Source: JACZWL01 sp046756445 (lineage in GTDB: Bacteria; Pseudomonadota; Gammaproteobacteria; Steroidobacterales; Woeseiaceae). From it: a stretch of DNA of 10,142 nucleotides. The notes beneath the pieces were generated by a model that saw only the letters and a program-made list of their open reading frames with translations, made no database searches and was not told the origin of the DNA. The translations under genes were made by a program, and so were the position numbers. How positions within the stretch are numbered: position 1 is the first letter of the stretch; each line of letters begins with the position of its first letter. This document shows, one piece after another, positions 1-8,200 of this stretch. The stretch spans positions 1-10,142 of the forward strand of contig JBHHWI010000105.1 of the NCBI GenBank assembly GCA_046756445.1, written 5' to 3'.

Positions 1-98
1 GATTGACGATCGATCAGGTTTCCTCCATGCTTCTGATCCTGGAGCTCGAGGAAAAAGTCGAAGCCGTACCTGGCGGCAAATATTCAAAACGGAAATAA
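1..98 (+). CDS. dprA: DprA C-terminal end (partial, 5' end outside the window)
   Basis: An open frame enters from the left edge (first full codon at 3) and stops with TAA at 96-98, leaving 31 codons. The fragment reads LTIDQVSSMLLILELEEKVE and then a VPGGKY tail ending in SKRK. This resembles the C-terminal winged-helix domain of DprA/Smf, which typically ends with a helix, a leucine-rich helix and a V-x-x-x-PGG-x-Y strand. DprA binds single-stranded DNA and loads RecA during natural transformation. The next gene is smg, as in E. coli (smf-smg), which strengthens the call. The Rossmann-like core lies outside the window, so the assignment rests on a short C-terminal match plus gene order. Confidence 0.8.
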   Translation, partial: LTIDQVSSMLLILELEEKVEAVPGGKYSKRK

Positions 99-114
99 GG
101 GAGCTGCTCCAGGC

Positions 115-591
115 ATGAAAGAGAATGTACTCGATGTGCTGATGTATCTTTTCGAGACCTACGTCGACGCGGAAGAAGAACCGGAACCCGATCAGAACGA
201 GCTTCGCGACGAGCTCTTCCGGGCCGGTTTTGGCGATGCTGAGATTGATCGTGCGCTCGACTGGTTGGACGGACTCGCGGAAAACCACGACGGCCAGACT
301 TGTAACCCGGAAACAGCACACGGCACACGTATATATAACGACGTCGAGCAGTCGCGCCTGGACGCGAACTCCCGAGGGTTCATAACCTACCTCGAGCAGA
401 TAGGAATTCTGTCTCCGCCTCAGCGCGAAATCCTCATTGATCGTCTCCTGGCTCTGGAAACGCCGGACATCGATGTCGAGCAAATCAAGTGGGTTGTGCT
501 GATGGTTTTGTTCAGTCAACCCGGCCAGGAACTTGCTTATGCGCGTATGGAGGACCTGGTTTTCGAGGAAAGCGCCGGAGCGGTGCATTAG
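115..591 (+). CDS. smg: Smg family protein (DUF494)
   Basis: This 158-residue protein belongs to the Smg/DUF494 family, whose biochemical role is not established. The N-terminus (ENVLDVLMYLFETYVD) and C-terminal half (LDANSRGF, YLEQIGIL, KWVVLMVLFSQPG) closely follow E. coli Smg as I remember it, and the length matches (about 157). It is acidic, appears largely helical, and has no signal peptide or membrane segment, so it should be cytoplasmic. The ATG start follows AAGGGAG (97-103) with an 11-base spacing, 16 bases after the dprA stop, so the two genes are probably co-transcribed. A rho-independent terminator lies 39 bases after the stop. No catalytic motif is visible. Confidence 0.93.
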   Translation: MKENVLDVLMYLFETYVDAEEEPEPDQNELRDELFRAGFGDAEIDRALDWLDGLAENHDGQTCNPETAHGTRIYNDVEQSRLDANSRGFITYLEQIGILSPPQREILIDRLLALETPDIDVEQIKWVVLMVLFSQPGQELAYARMEDLVFEESAGAVH

Positions 592-600
592 CAATTCTCC

Positions 601-627
601 TTGACACTGGCAAGCCAAGCATGTAAT
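601..627 (+). promoter_or_regulatory. topA: Possible sigma-70 promoter for topA
   Basis: A perfect TTGACA lies at 601-606 and TGTAAT (5 of 6 matches to TATAAT) at 622-627. The 15-base spacer is shorter than the usual 16-18. Transcription would start near 634, inside the left arm of the terminator hairpin at 631-650. The site is in the gap between smg and topA, where a topA promoter is expected. With a non-ideal spacer it may be a chance match. Confidence 0.35.
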
Positions 628-630
628 TGA

Positions 631-660
631 ACCGCGGCATTGTCCGCGGTTTTTGCTTTT
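631..660 (+). terminator. Rho-independent terminator after smg
   Basis: The arms ACCGCGG (631-637) and CCGCGGT (644-650) are perfect inverted repeats around a 6-base loop, forming a 7-base-pair, GC-rich stem. A T-rich tract (TTTTTGCTTTT, 650-660) follows at once. It sits 39 bases after the smg stop and 22 bases before the topA start. It should end dprA-smg transcription or attenuate read-through into topA. Confidence 0.85.
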
Positions 661-682
661 TGCCGGAAACAAGTTTCAGAAG

Positions 683-3055
683 ATGCCCAAAAAACTAGTC
701 ATCGTCGAGTCGCCGGCCAAGGCGAAAACCATTAGCAAATACCTGGGGAAGGACTTTGACGTCATGGCCTCATACGGTCATGTGCGTGACCTCGTCCCCA
801 AGGAGGGCGCCGTAGATCCCGCCGATGGCTTTGCAATGAAGTACCAGGTCATCGAGCGAAACGAAAAACACGTTAATGCCATCGTTCGTGCGCTGAAAAA
901 GGCACAGGCCCTCTACCTCGCGACCGACCCGGACAGAGAGGGTGAAGCGATATCCTGGCATCTGACAGAGCTTCTCAAGGAAAAAAACGCGCTAAACGAC
1001 AAACCTGTATACCGTGTTGTGTTTTACGAGATAACAAAGAGCGCGATTCAGGAAGCGATCGAGAATCCACGCGACATCTCCGACGAGCTCGTCAGTGCAC
1101 AGCAGGCGCGACGTGCACTCGACTATCTCGTCGGATTCAATCTGTCTCCGCTGCTGTGGAAGAAAGTCCAGCGTGGCCTGTCCGCCGGGCGCGTGCAAAG
1201 CCCTGCATTGAGGATGATTGTCGAACGAGAGCTCGGAATTGAAGCTTTCGAGGCGCGCGAATACTGGACGATCGAAGCCGACGTAAGCAAGGACGATCAG
1301 CCGTTCGCGTCTCGCCTCGTTCGATATCGAGGCGAGAAAGTCGAGCAATTCAGTTTCACAACCGAAGACGCCGCCAGGGAAGTCGAAAGGACTATACTCG
1401 ATGCCGCCGACGGGGAATTGACGGTCGTCAGTGTCGAGAAGAAAAAACGCAGACGGAATCCTCCGCCCCCCTTCACAACGTCGACGCTGCAACAGGATGC
1501 CTCGCGCAAGCTGGGATTCAATACGCAGTGGACGATGCGCATCGCCCAGCGGCTGTACGAGGGCATCGAGTTACCTGACGAAGGTAATGTCGGACTGATC
1601 AGCTATATGCGTACAGACTCCGTTACGCTTGCGGACATTGCGCTTGACGAGATACGCAGGGTCATTGCAGAACGCTATGGTCTCGAAAATGTCCCCGAAT
1701 CGCCGCGTGAATTCAAGACCAAGGCAAAGAATGCCCAGGAGGCACATGAGGCAATTCGCCCGACATCAGCCGCCCGAACGCCTGAAATGCTCAAGGGCAA
1801 GCTCGACGAGGACCAGCTAAGGCTGTATACGCTGATCTGGCAGCGCACCATGGCGTGTCAGATGGTGCCTGCAGTGTTCGACACGGTCAGCCTGGAAATG
1901 GCGGCGGGCCCGGATTCTGATGACGGGCACAGATTCCGCGCAAACGGCTCCGTATTGGTCGAACCCGGCTTCATGGCCGTTTACCACGAAGGCAAAGACG
2001 ACAACAGCAACGACGAGAGTGATCGATTGTTGCCGGAAGTCTCCGCAGGCGATCGTCTGTGCCTGGTCGAGCTGCGGCCACAGCAGCACTTCACGGAACC
2101 GCCGCCGCGATTCACCGAGGCAAGCCTCGTCAAGACCCTCGAGGAATACGGCATCGGCAGGCCGTCAACCTACGCCAGCATCATCGCAACACTCAAGAAC
2201 CGCGAGTATGTCGAGATGGACGGCAAACGGTTTATCCCGACGGACGTCGGCCGCATCGTGAACGGCTTTCTGACCGAGCACTTCACGCAGTATGTCGACT
2301 ACGACTTTACGGCAAAGCTCGAAGACGACCTCGACGAGGTATCCCTCGGGCATCAGGATATGATCCCGCTGCTCGAGGGATTCTGGAAACCGTTTTCCGA
2401 TCTCGTCGAGGACAAGGAGCAGAGCGTAACTCGCGAGCAGGTCGCGCAGGCACGCGATTTGGGCCTGGATCCTGCCAGCGGCAAGCCGGTAACGGTTCGT
2501 CTGGGGCGATATGGACCCTTCGTACAGATCGGGACGAAAGACGACGAGGAAAAACCGAAATTTGCAGGCCTCAGACCCGGCCAGAAAATGGACGAGATTT
2601 CACTGCAGGAAGCCCTGGAACTCTTCAAGCTGCCGCGCGATCTCGGTGACACGCCCGATGGTCTTTCGGTGTCTGCAAGCGTCGGTCGCTTCGGTCCGTA
2701 CGTTCGTTACGGAGACAAATTTGTATCCATCCGTGACGATGACGATCCGTATACGATTCAGTTGCCGAGAGCGCTCGAGCTGATTGAAGCCAAAAAGATC
2801 GAGGATGCCAATCGGATCATTCAGGATTTTTCAGACGACGGCATCCAGGTATTGAATGGACCCTATGGCCCCTACGTGACGGACAGGAAAAAGAACGCGC
2901 GCGTGCCCAAAGGCAGCGATCCCGCGGCACTGACGCTTGACGAATGCAAGGAGTTGCTGGCCGCCGCTCCGGCGAGAGGCAAGAAGAAGACGAACAAAAA
3001 AACCAGGAAAAAGGCCTCGAAGAAAAAGAAGACGGCGGCCAGGAAAACTGAATAA
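683..3055 (+). CDS. topA: DNA topoisomerase I (type IA)
   Basis: TopA relaxes negatively supercoiled DNA by cutting one strand through a 5'-phosphotyrosine. I place the start at ATG 683 (790 residues, MPKKLVIVESPAKA). The frame is open upstream to a TTG at 653, but that codon lies in the terminator U-tract and adds ten residues not seen in the family. The Toprim domain has Glu9 and the acidic DPDREGE triad (Asp82, Asp84, Glu86). The catalytic tyrosine is Tyr308 in ISYMRTDS. EEYGIGRPSTYASII is another family signature. The C-terminus lacks the Cys4 zinc ribbons of E. coli TopA (865 residues). Instead it has three glycine-aromatic repeats, GRYGPF (from 608), GRFGPY (from 668) and GPYGPY (from 726), and a lysine-rich tail from about residue 765. 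This is the topoisomerase C-terminal-repeat type. tsaC starts 12 bases downstream. Confidence 0.97.
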   Translation: MPKKLVIVESPAKAKTISKYLGKDFDVMASYGHVRDLVPKEGAVDPADGFAMKYQVIERNEKHVNAIVRALKKAQALYLATDPDREGEAISWHLTELLKEKNALNDKPVYRVVFYEITKSAIQEAIENPRDISDELVSAQQARRALDYLVGFNLSPLLWKKVQRGLSAGRVQSPALRMIVERELGIEAFEAREYWTIEADVSKDDQPFASRLVRYRGEKVEQFSFTTEDAAREVERTILDAADGELTVVSVEKKKRRRNPPPPFTTSTLQQDASRKLGFNTQWTMRIAQRLYEGIELPDEGNVGLISYMRTDSVTLADIALDEIRRVIAERYGLENVPESPREFKTKAKNAQEAHEAIRPTSAARTPEMLKGKLDEDQLRLYTLIWQRTMACQMVPAVFDTVSLEMAAGPDSDDGHRFRANGSVLVEPGFMAVYHEGKDDNSNDESDRLLPEVSAGDRLCLVELRPQQHFTEPPPRFTEASLVKTLEEYGIGRPSTYASIIATLKNREYVEMDGKRFIPTDVGRIVNGFLTEHFTQYVDYDFTAKLEDDLDEVSLGHQDMIPLLEGFWKPFSDLVEDKEQSVTREQVAQARDLGLDPASGKPVTVRLGRYGPFVQIGTKDDEEKPKFAGLRPGQKMDEISLQEALELFKLPRDLGDTPDGLSVSASVGRFGPYVRYGDKFVSIRDDDDPYTIQLPRALELIEAKKIEDANRIIQDFSDDGIQVLNGPYGPYVTDRKKNARVPKGSDPAALTLDECKELLAAAPARGKKKTNKKTRKKASKKKKTAARKTE

Positions 3056-3067
3056 GCCGAGGCCACT

Positions 3068-3625
3068 ATGGCCCTGTCATTTCCTATACACCGTGCCGGC
3101 CGAATACTGAGGTCCGGCGGTGTCGTAGCCTATCCGACCGAAGGCGTTTTCGGCTTGGGTTGTATCCCCGATTACGCCGACGCCGTAGTCCGAATTCTCT
3201 CCATCAAGAAACGCGACCCGTCACTTGGCCTCGTTCTCATCGCGTCCGACATGGATCAACTCGCAGACTGGGTCGAGGTACCCGGTCCCGCCGGGCTGAG
3301 ATCGAGCCCCGATCGACCCGTCACCTGGATAGTACCTGCCAAGGCGAACGTCCCTTACTGGGTCCAGGGCGACAACGACGGCCTCGCTGTTCGGTTAACG
3401 ACGCACCCGATCGCCGCGGCCCTTTGCGAGGCCGCCGACTCGGTGCTGGTCTCCACTAGCGCCAATGTCGCCGGCCGGCCGCCGGCTCGACATGCGCTCG
3501 TCCTTCGTCGGCAGTTCAGCGGTCTAGTAGACTGCATCGTTCCGGGCCGCTGCGGTCCGGCTGCCGGCCCGTCGGAGATCCGCGATCTGAAGACCGGCAG
3601 GGTGCTGAGAGCAGGTAGATCATGA
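3068..3625 (+). CDS. tsaC: Threonylcarbamoyl-AMP synthase TsaC (YrdC/Sua5 family)
   Basis: TsaC makes L-threonylcarbamoyl-AMP from threonine, bicarbonate and ATP, the first step of the t6A modification at position 37 of ANN-decoding tRNAs. The 185-residue length fits the short single-domain TsaC form (about 190 in E. coli), with no C-terminal Sua5 domain. Family motifs are AYPTEGVFGLGC (21-32), KKR (47-49), the ALC segment, STSAN and PSEIRD near the end. Two usually conserved spots differ: the TsaC-type lysine in the K-G-L segment is Leu53, and the WPGP segment is replaced by SSPDRP. The ATG follows GAGG (3059-3062) by 5 bases. The TGA stop overlaps the hemF ATG (ATGA, 3622-3625), pointing to translational coupling. 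Confidence 0.93.
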   Translation: MALSFPIHRAGRILRSGGVVAYPTEGVFGLGCIPDYADAVVRILSIKKRDPSLGLVLIASDMDQLADWVEVPGPAGLRSSPDRPVTWIVPAKANVPYWVQGDNDGLAVRLTTHPIAAALCEAADSVLVSTSANVAGRPPARHALVLRRQFSGLVDCIVPGRCGPAAGPSEIRDLKTGRVLRAGRS

Positions 3626-4545
3626 GCGAATCTGACGTTTCACTCCGTGACATCGAGGAGTATCTGAAGTCGCTGCAGCAGCGTATCGTTCAAGCGCTGG
3701 AAGATGCAGACGGCAAGGAGCGGTTTCGCCGCGATGCATGGCAGCGTGAGGGTGGCGGCGGCGGAGTGACTCGGATCATGGTGGACGGCACCGTGTTCGA
3801 ACAGGCGGGCATCGGCTTTTCGAATGTACATGGTAACGAGATGCCGCCCTCCGCTACCAGGAAGCGGCCCGAACTTGCCGGGCGCGGCTTTCAGGCGATG
3901 GGCGTCTCACTCGTACTGCACCCGAAGAATCCGTACGTTCCGAGCACTCATGCAAATTTCAGGTTTTTCTGTGCCGAGCGCGACGGAAGTGAGCCGGTCT
4001 GGTGGTTTGGCGGCGGGTTCGACCTGACGCCCTACTACCCCTTTCCCGAGGACGTGCTTCACTGGCATCGAACCGCACGCGACGCCTGCGACGACTTCGG
4101 CGAGGATGTCTATGACAGGTACAAGAAATGGTGCGACGAATATTTCTACCTCGAGCACAGGAATGAGACACGCGGGGTCGGCGGGCTCTTTTTCGACGAC
4201 CTGAATGAATGGGAATTCGCCCGTTGCTTCGAGTTCACGCGGTCGGTCGGGGATCAGTTCCTGCCCGCGTATCTGCCCATCGTCTATGCGCGAAAAGACC
4301 ACCCGTACGGCGATCGGGAACGCGAATTCCAGCTTTACCGTCGCGGCCGATACGTCGAGTTCAATCTGATTTATGATCGCGGCACACTTTTCGGCCTCCA
4401 AACCGGAGGCCGAGCGGAATCGATATTGATGTCGCTGCCGCCGCGAGTTCGTTGGGAGTACGATTGGCAGCCGGAACAGGGTTCGGCTGAGGAAAGGCTA
4501 TACAGGGACTACCTGCGCCCACGTGACTGGCTCGAAGAAGAATAG
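3622..4545 (+). CDS. hemF: Oxygen-dependent coproporphyrinogen III oxidase
   Basis: HemF oxidatively decarboxylates coproporphyrinogen III to protoporphyrinogen IX using O2, in the cytoplasm, late in heme synthesis. The 307-residue protein (299 in E. coli) shows the family blocks GGGGGVTRIM, FEQAGIGFSNVHG, PSTHANFRFF, WWFGGGFDLTPYY, RGVGGLFFDD and YVEFNLIYDRGT. With a constant offset of four, His100, His110, His149 and His179 line up with the E. coli histidines recalled as 96, 106, 145 and 175, so the active site looks intact. The start overlaps the tsaC stop, with AGG at 3613-3615 as a likely ribosome site. Presence of the O2-dependent enzyme suggests aerobic heme synthesis; an anaerobic HemN elsewhere cannot be excluded. 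Confidence 0.97.
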   Translation: MSESDVSLRDIEEYLKSLQQRIVQALEDADGKERFRRDAWQREGGGGGVTRIMVDGTVFEQAGIGFSNVHGNEMPPSATRKRPELAGRGFQAMGVSLVLHPKNPYVPSTHANFRFFCAERDGSEPVWWFGGGFDLTPYYPFPEDVLHWHRTARDACDDFGEDVYDRYKKWCDEYFYLEHRNETRGVGGLFFDDLNEWEFARCFEFTRSVGDQFLPAYLPIVYARKDHPYGDREREFQLYRRGRYVEFNLIYDRGTLFGLQTGGRAESILMSLPPRVRWEYDWQPEQGSAEERLYRDYLRPRDWLEEE

Positions 4546-4562
4546 ACCAAAAGGATAAGAGC

Positions 4563-5123
4563 ATGTCCTGGATCAGAGAAATCGAAGTCAGCGAGGCCGA
4601 AGGGAAACTGGCTGAGGTGTATGCAAGGCTTCTGGAGAAGCGGGGAAAGGTTGCAAACATTCTCCAGGTGCACAGCCTGAACGCCAATGCGATGGAGAGT
4701 CATCTCGATTTGTACATGACGGTCATGTTCGGAAAGGCCGGGCTAAGCCGCTCGGAGCGGGAGGCGATTGCCGTTGTCGTGTCTGCGACAAACGACTGCG
4801 ACTACTGTGTCAATCATCACGCAGAGGCCCTCAGGCGTTACATCAAGGACGAGGACATCCTCCAGACTCTCACTGGTGCAGATGGCCTCGAAGAACTCGA
4901 GCCACGGCTCGGCAACATCGTCATGCACGCCGAGAAACTGACGTCCGCGCCCTCGGCAATGACCGAGAGCGATCTCGATCCGCTGCGAGCCGAAGGACTC
5001 ACGGACCAGGATATTCTCGATATCACCCTGATCGTGGCCTACTTCAATTTTGTCAATCGTATCGCCCTCGGATTGGGCGTCAGCTATACGGCTGACGAAC
5101 TCACGGGCTACCGGGACGACTGA
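4563..5123 (+). CDS. AhpD-like peroxidase-related protein (carboxymuconolactone decarboxylase fold)
   Basis: This 186-residue all-helical protein fits the uncharacterized peroxidase-related enzymes of the AhpD/CMD superfamily. The redox motif is C79-D-Y-C82 followed by H86, with Glu67 twelve residues before the first cysteine. That spacing equals the Glu118/Cys130/Cys133/His137 layout of mycobacterial AhpD, while the AhpD His132 position is Tyr81 here. Such proteins may use the cysteine pair for thiol-disulfide exchange or peroxide reduction, but the substrate of this subgroup is unknown. There is no signal peptide, so it should be cytoplasmic. AGGA (4552-4555) precedes the ATG by 7 bases, and the gene begins 17 bases after hemF, so co-transcription is likely. 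An antioxidant role beside an O2-using heme enzyme is inference. Confidence 0.88.
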   Translation: MSWIREIEVSEAEGKLAEVYARLLEKRGKVANILQVHSLNANAMESHLDLYMTVMFGKAGLSRSEREAIAVVVSATNDCDYCVNHHAEALRRYIKDEDILQTLTGADGLEELEPRLGNIVMHAEKLTSAPSAMTESDLDPLRAEGLTDQDILDITLIVAYFNFVNRIALGLGVSYTADELTGYRDD

Positions 5124-5214
5124 CACCCGACTGGCGGCGCGTCTTCCAAATGTGATAGATTCCTTGTAAAACCGGGGCTTACGCTGATTTTTTGTCAAAT
5201 GACACAAAGATCCC

Positions 5215-5218
5215 GGAG
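5215..5218 (+). promoter_or_regulatory. Ribosome binding site supporting the GTG start at 5231
   Basis: GGAG lies 12 bases before GTG 5231, a slightly long spacing. The only earlier start in frame is TTG 5192, which has no purine-rich sequence before it and would put 13 polar residues ahead of the signal peptide. GTG 5231 gives a clean signal peptide and is preferred. Confidence 0.55.
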
Positions 5219-5230
5219 ACACTACTCGCC

Positions 5231-8200
5231 GTGAATACTATCAGGCTAATCGTTCTTTGCGCCGTGTTTGCGGCCGGCGCCGCGTGGTCCGGCAACGAAT
5301 CGCGGCTGGTTGAAGGCGGTAGCGCCGCGGGCATACGGCTTGCCGGCAGCGATGCCTCGGGCGCAGCCAGGAAAGTATTCATCGTCCAGCTCAGAACACC
5401 GCCGGCCGCGGAGCAATTTGCGAGCGTTGCGGGCGCTTATACCGGCAAACCCGGTGCTGCAACACCGCAATCCTTCGACAAGACCGTCGCTGCCGTCCAG
5501 TCCTACGCGGCGAAACTTGCCGCCTTGCAGGACAAGGTTCTCGCGCGCGCCGGCGCCGATGCACAGAAGATCTACAGCTATCGTTACGCGTTGAACGGCT
5601 TTGCGGCCCGCATGACCGAAGCGCAGGCCCACAAGCTGCGACATTTCGACGAGGTCCTGAATGTCTGGGAGGACGAGATTAGACCCCTTGCCACAAATTT
5701 CAGCCCACAGTTCCTGCGGCTGTTCCAGCCGGACGTCGGTTTGCGCGGCACGCCCGGCCTCGACGGCGAGGGCATCATCATCGCCGTTATCGACAGCGGC
5801 ATAACGCCGGAGCACCCCGCGCTCAAGGACACCCGCGAAGCGGATCGCCCGCGGCTGTGCCGGACCTCGTGGGCCGACACGTCCCTGATAGGGCAGTGGC
5901 TCTGTCGCCGATTCAAGATCGCCGAAGACAAGCTCGTCTTCGATCCGCCGGAGAACTGGAACGGCGTCTGTCAGTCGGGCGCCCGATTCGAGGCGACAGC
6001 GTGCAATAACAAGATGATCGGTGCCCGGTATTTCATCGACGGCGCACAATCGACCGGGCCGATCGACAGCGGTGAAATTATCTCCGCACGCGACGCCGAT
6101 GGACACGGCACACATACTGCGACGACCGCCGCCGGCAACCGGGTCAACGCTTCGATTTTCGGCACTCTGCTCGGCCGGGTCGAGGGCATTGCCCCGCGCG
6201 CCCGGCTCGCGACGTACAAAGCGTGCTGGTTGCGCCCGGGCGACATGCGCGCCAGCTGCAATACCTCTGATCTCGCCAACGCCATCGACATGGCGGTCGC
6301 AGACGGCGCTCACATCATCAACTATTCCGTCGGCAGCAGCATTCGAACCGCAACCGCGCCGGATGACGTTGCCTTGATGGCTGCGGCAAAGGCCGGGGTC
6401 CTTGCAGCGGTGGCCGCCGGTAACGAGGGGCCCAACCTCGCCACAGTCGGATCGCCTGCCGGAGCACCGTGGGTTATCACCACCGGCGCATCGAGTCGCG
6501 ACGGCCAGCGGTTCGACGAAGCGCTGGAAGTAAGGTCTCCGCCGGCCATCGCCGGCAAATACGCCGTCCGGGAAGCGAGCTTCACGCCGCCGCTGATAGA
6601 CCGCGACCCGATCGAAGGCGCGCTCATCCTTGCCGACGACAACGACGAGACCCTCGCTGACGGCAGCGCAGGCACGACCTTCGACGCCTGCGAAGCCCTC
6701 GTGAACGGCAGCGACGTCTCGGGCAATATCGCGTTCATTCAGCGCGGGGGTTGCAGTTTCGAGACCAAGATCGCAAATGCCGAGGCCGCCGGCGCAATCG
6801 CGGCACTGGTGTTCAACATTGCCGGCAAGCCTGTCGTCATGACAGGCGCACCGGGCCTGTCCGCTATTCCCGCCCTCATGATCGGCCAGGCCGACGGCAA
6901 CCTGATACTCGATGAGATCAACGCCGGTCAGACGGTCGAGATCGTGCTCGACAAGGGCTTCTTCCTGACCGAAGACGAGACCGGCAACGTCATGGGCTCG
7001 TTCTCGGCGCGCGGCCCTGCGCCGGTTGCCGACATTCTGAAGCCGGACGTGACTGCACCCGGCATCAACATCCTTGCCGGATTTACGCCTGACGCCGCAA
7101 ACTCGGTCTCCGGCGAGAACTTCGCCTACATCACCGGAACGTCCATGGCCGCGCCGCATGTGGCCGGCGTCGCGGCAATGCTCCGCCAGGCGCATCCCGA
7201 CTGGAGCCCGGCGGCTGTCAAATCTGCGCTAATGACGACAGCCCGGCAGAACGTAAGCCAACAGGACGGTTCGACGCCGGCGAATCCCTTCGACTTCGGC
7301 AGCGGCCACATCGATCCGAACAGGGCAAACGATCCGGGACTGGTCTATGACGTCACGGACGACGAGTATGACGCTTTCGCCTGTGGCACTGTCTCGCCGG
7401 CCGTCGACCAGACTCGCTGCGATGAGTTGGCTGCCGGCGGAATTTCCTTCGAAGCAGAGGACCTTAACCAGCCATCCATCGCAATCGCTCGCATTGCGAG
7501 CAGCCAGACCGTGAGCCGCCGTGCCACCAACGTCGGCAACGAGAGCGAGACGTATGTGGCCAGCATCATTGCGCCGCCGGAAACGGCCGTTCAGGTCACG
7601 CCGGCAAATCTGACGATTCCCCCGGGGCAGTCGGCCACGTTCGACGTCACGTTTACCTACGTCAGCGGACCGCTGGACCTTTGGCGTTTCGGCAGCCTTA
7701 CCTGGTCGAGCAGCAATCATGAGGTACGCAGCGCTCTCGCCGTCAGACCGGTTTCGGTAACCGCGCCGGCAGAGGTCGCCTCGTTCGGCGGCAGCGGCAG
7801 CGTGAGCTTTCCGGTCGAATTCGGCTATACGGGGACCTACTCGCCGGGCGTTCACGGCCTTCGCAAGCCGCTGGTGGTCAACGGCTTCGTCGATGACGAC
7901 CCGACCAAGACTTTCACTTTTCGTTCGACTAATGGCGTAACCGCGCACCTGATCGACGTTCCCGCCGATCAGGCTTATCTGCGCTTCGCCACGTTTGACG
8001 AGTTGACAGACGGCAATGACGATCTCGACATGCACGTCTACTATTGTCCCGACAACGTCAACTGCACCAAGATCGGCCAGAGCGGCGAGCCGACGTCGCG
8101 TGAGCAGTTCAATGTGCTGTTACCCGGCGCCGGCCGATACGCCGTCCTGATTCACGGTTTCGCCACCGACAATGTCGCCGGCGGCCCCGGCGCAAACTAC

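Noticed and set aside
653..682. A TTG start giving topA ten extra N-terminal residues.
   Set aside because: The TTG sits in the U-tract of the terminator with no ribosome site, and the family normally starts at the MPKKLVIVESP segment (ATG 683).
5192..5230. A TTG start for the protease 13 codons upstream.
   Set aside because: It has no Shine-Dalgarno sequence and would place a polar segment before the signal peptide. GTG 5231 follows GGAG and begins a normal signal sequence.
5124..5230. A promoter or terminator in the gap before the protease gene (for example TTCCAA at 5144 with TAAAAC at 5167).
   Set aside because: The hexamers match poorly (3 of 6 and 4 of 6) and no GC-rich hairpin precedes the T-run at 5188-5193. 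A promoter is likely somewhere here, but I cannot place it.
5246..5300. A possible lipobox in the protease signal peptide (Cys10 after L-I-V-L).
   Set aside because: The cysteine is too near the N-terminus, with no adequate hydrophobic stretch before it, and the residue before it is Leu rather than Gly, Ala or Ser.
5246..7195. A 649-codon open frame on the minus strand inside the protease gene.
   Set aside because: It lies wholly antisense to a protease with an intact triad and known domains. Its translation is rich in Arg, Gly and Ala without any recognisable motif. Long antisense frames are common in GC-rich coding DNA.
7229..8035. A 268-codon minus-strand frame antisense to the protease C-terminal region.
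   Set aside because: It has no recognisable domain or ribosome site and overlaps the protease Fn3-like and PPC-like regions, so it is a shadow frame.
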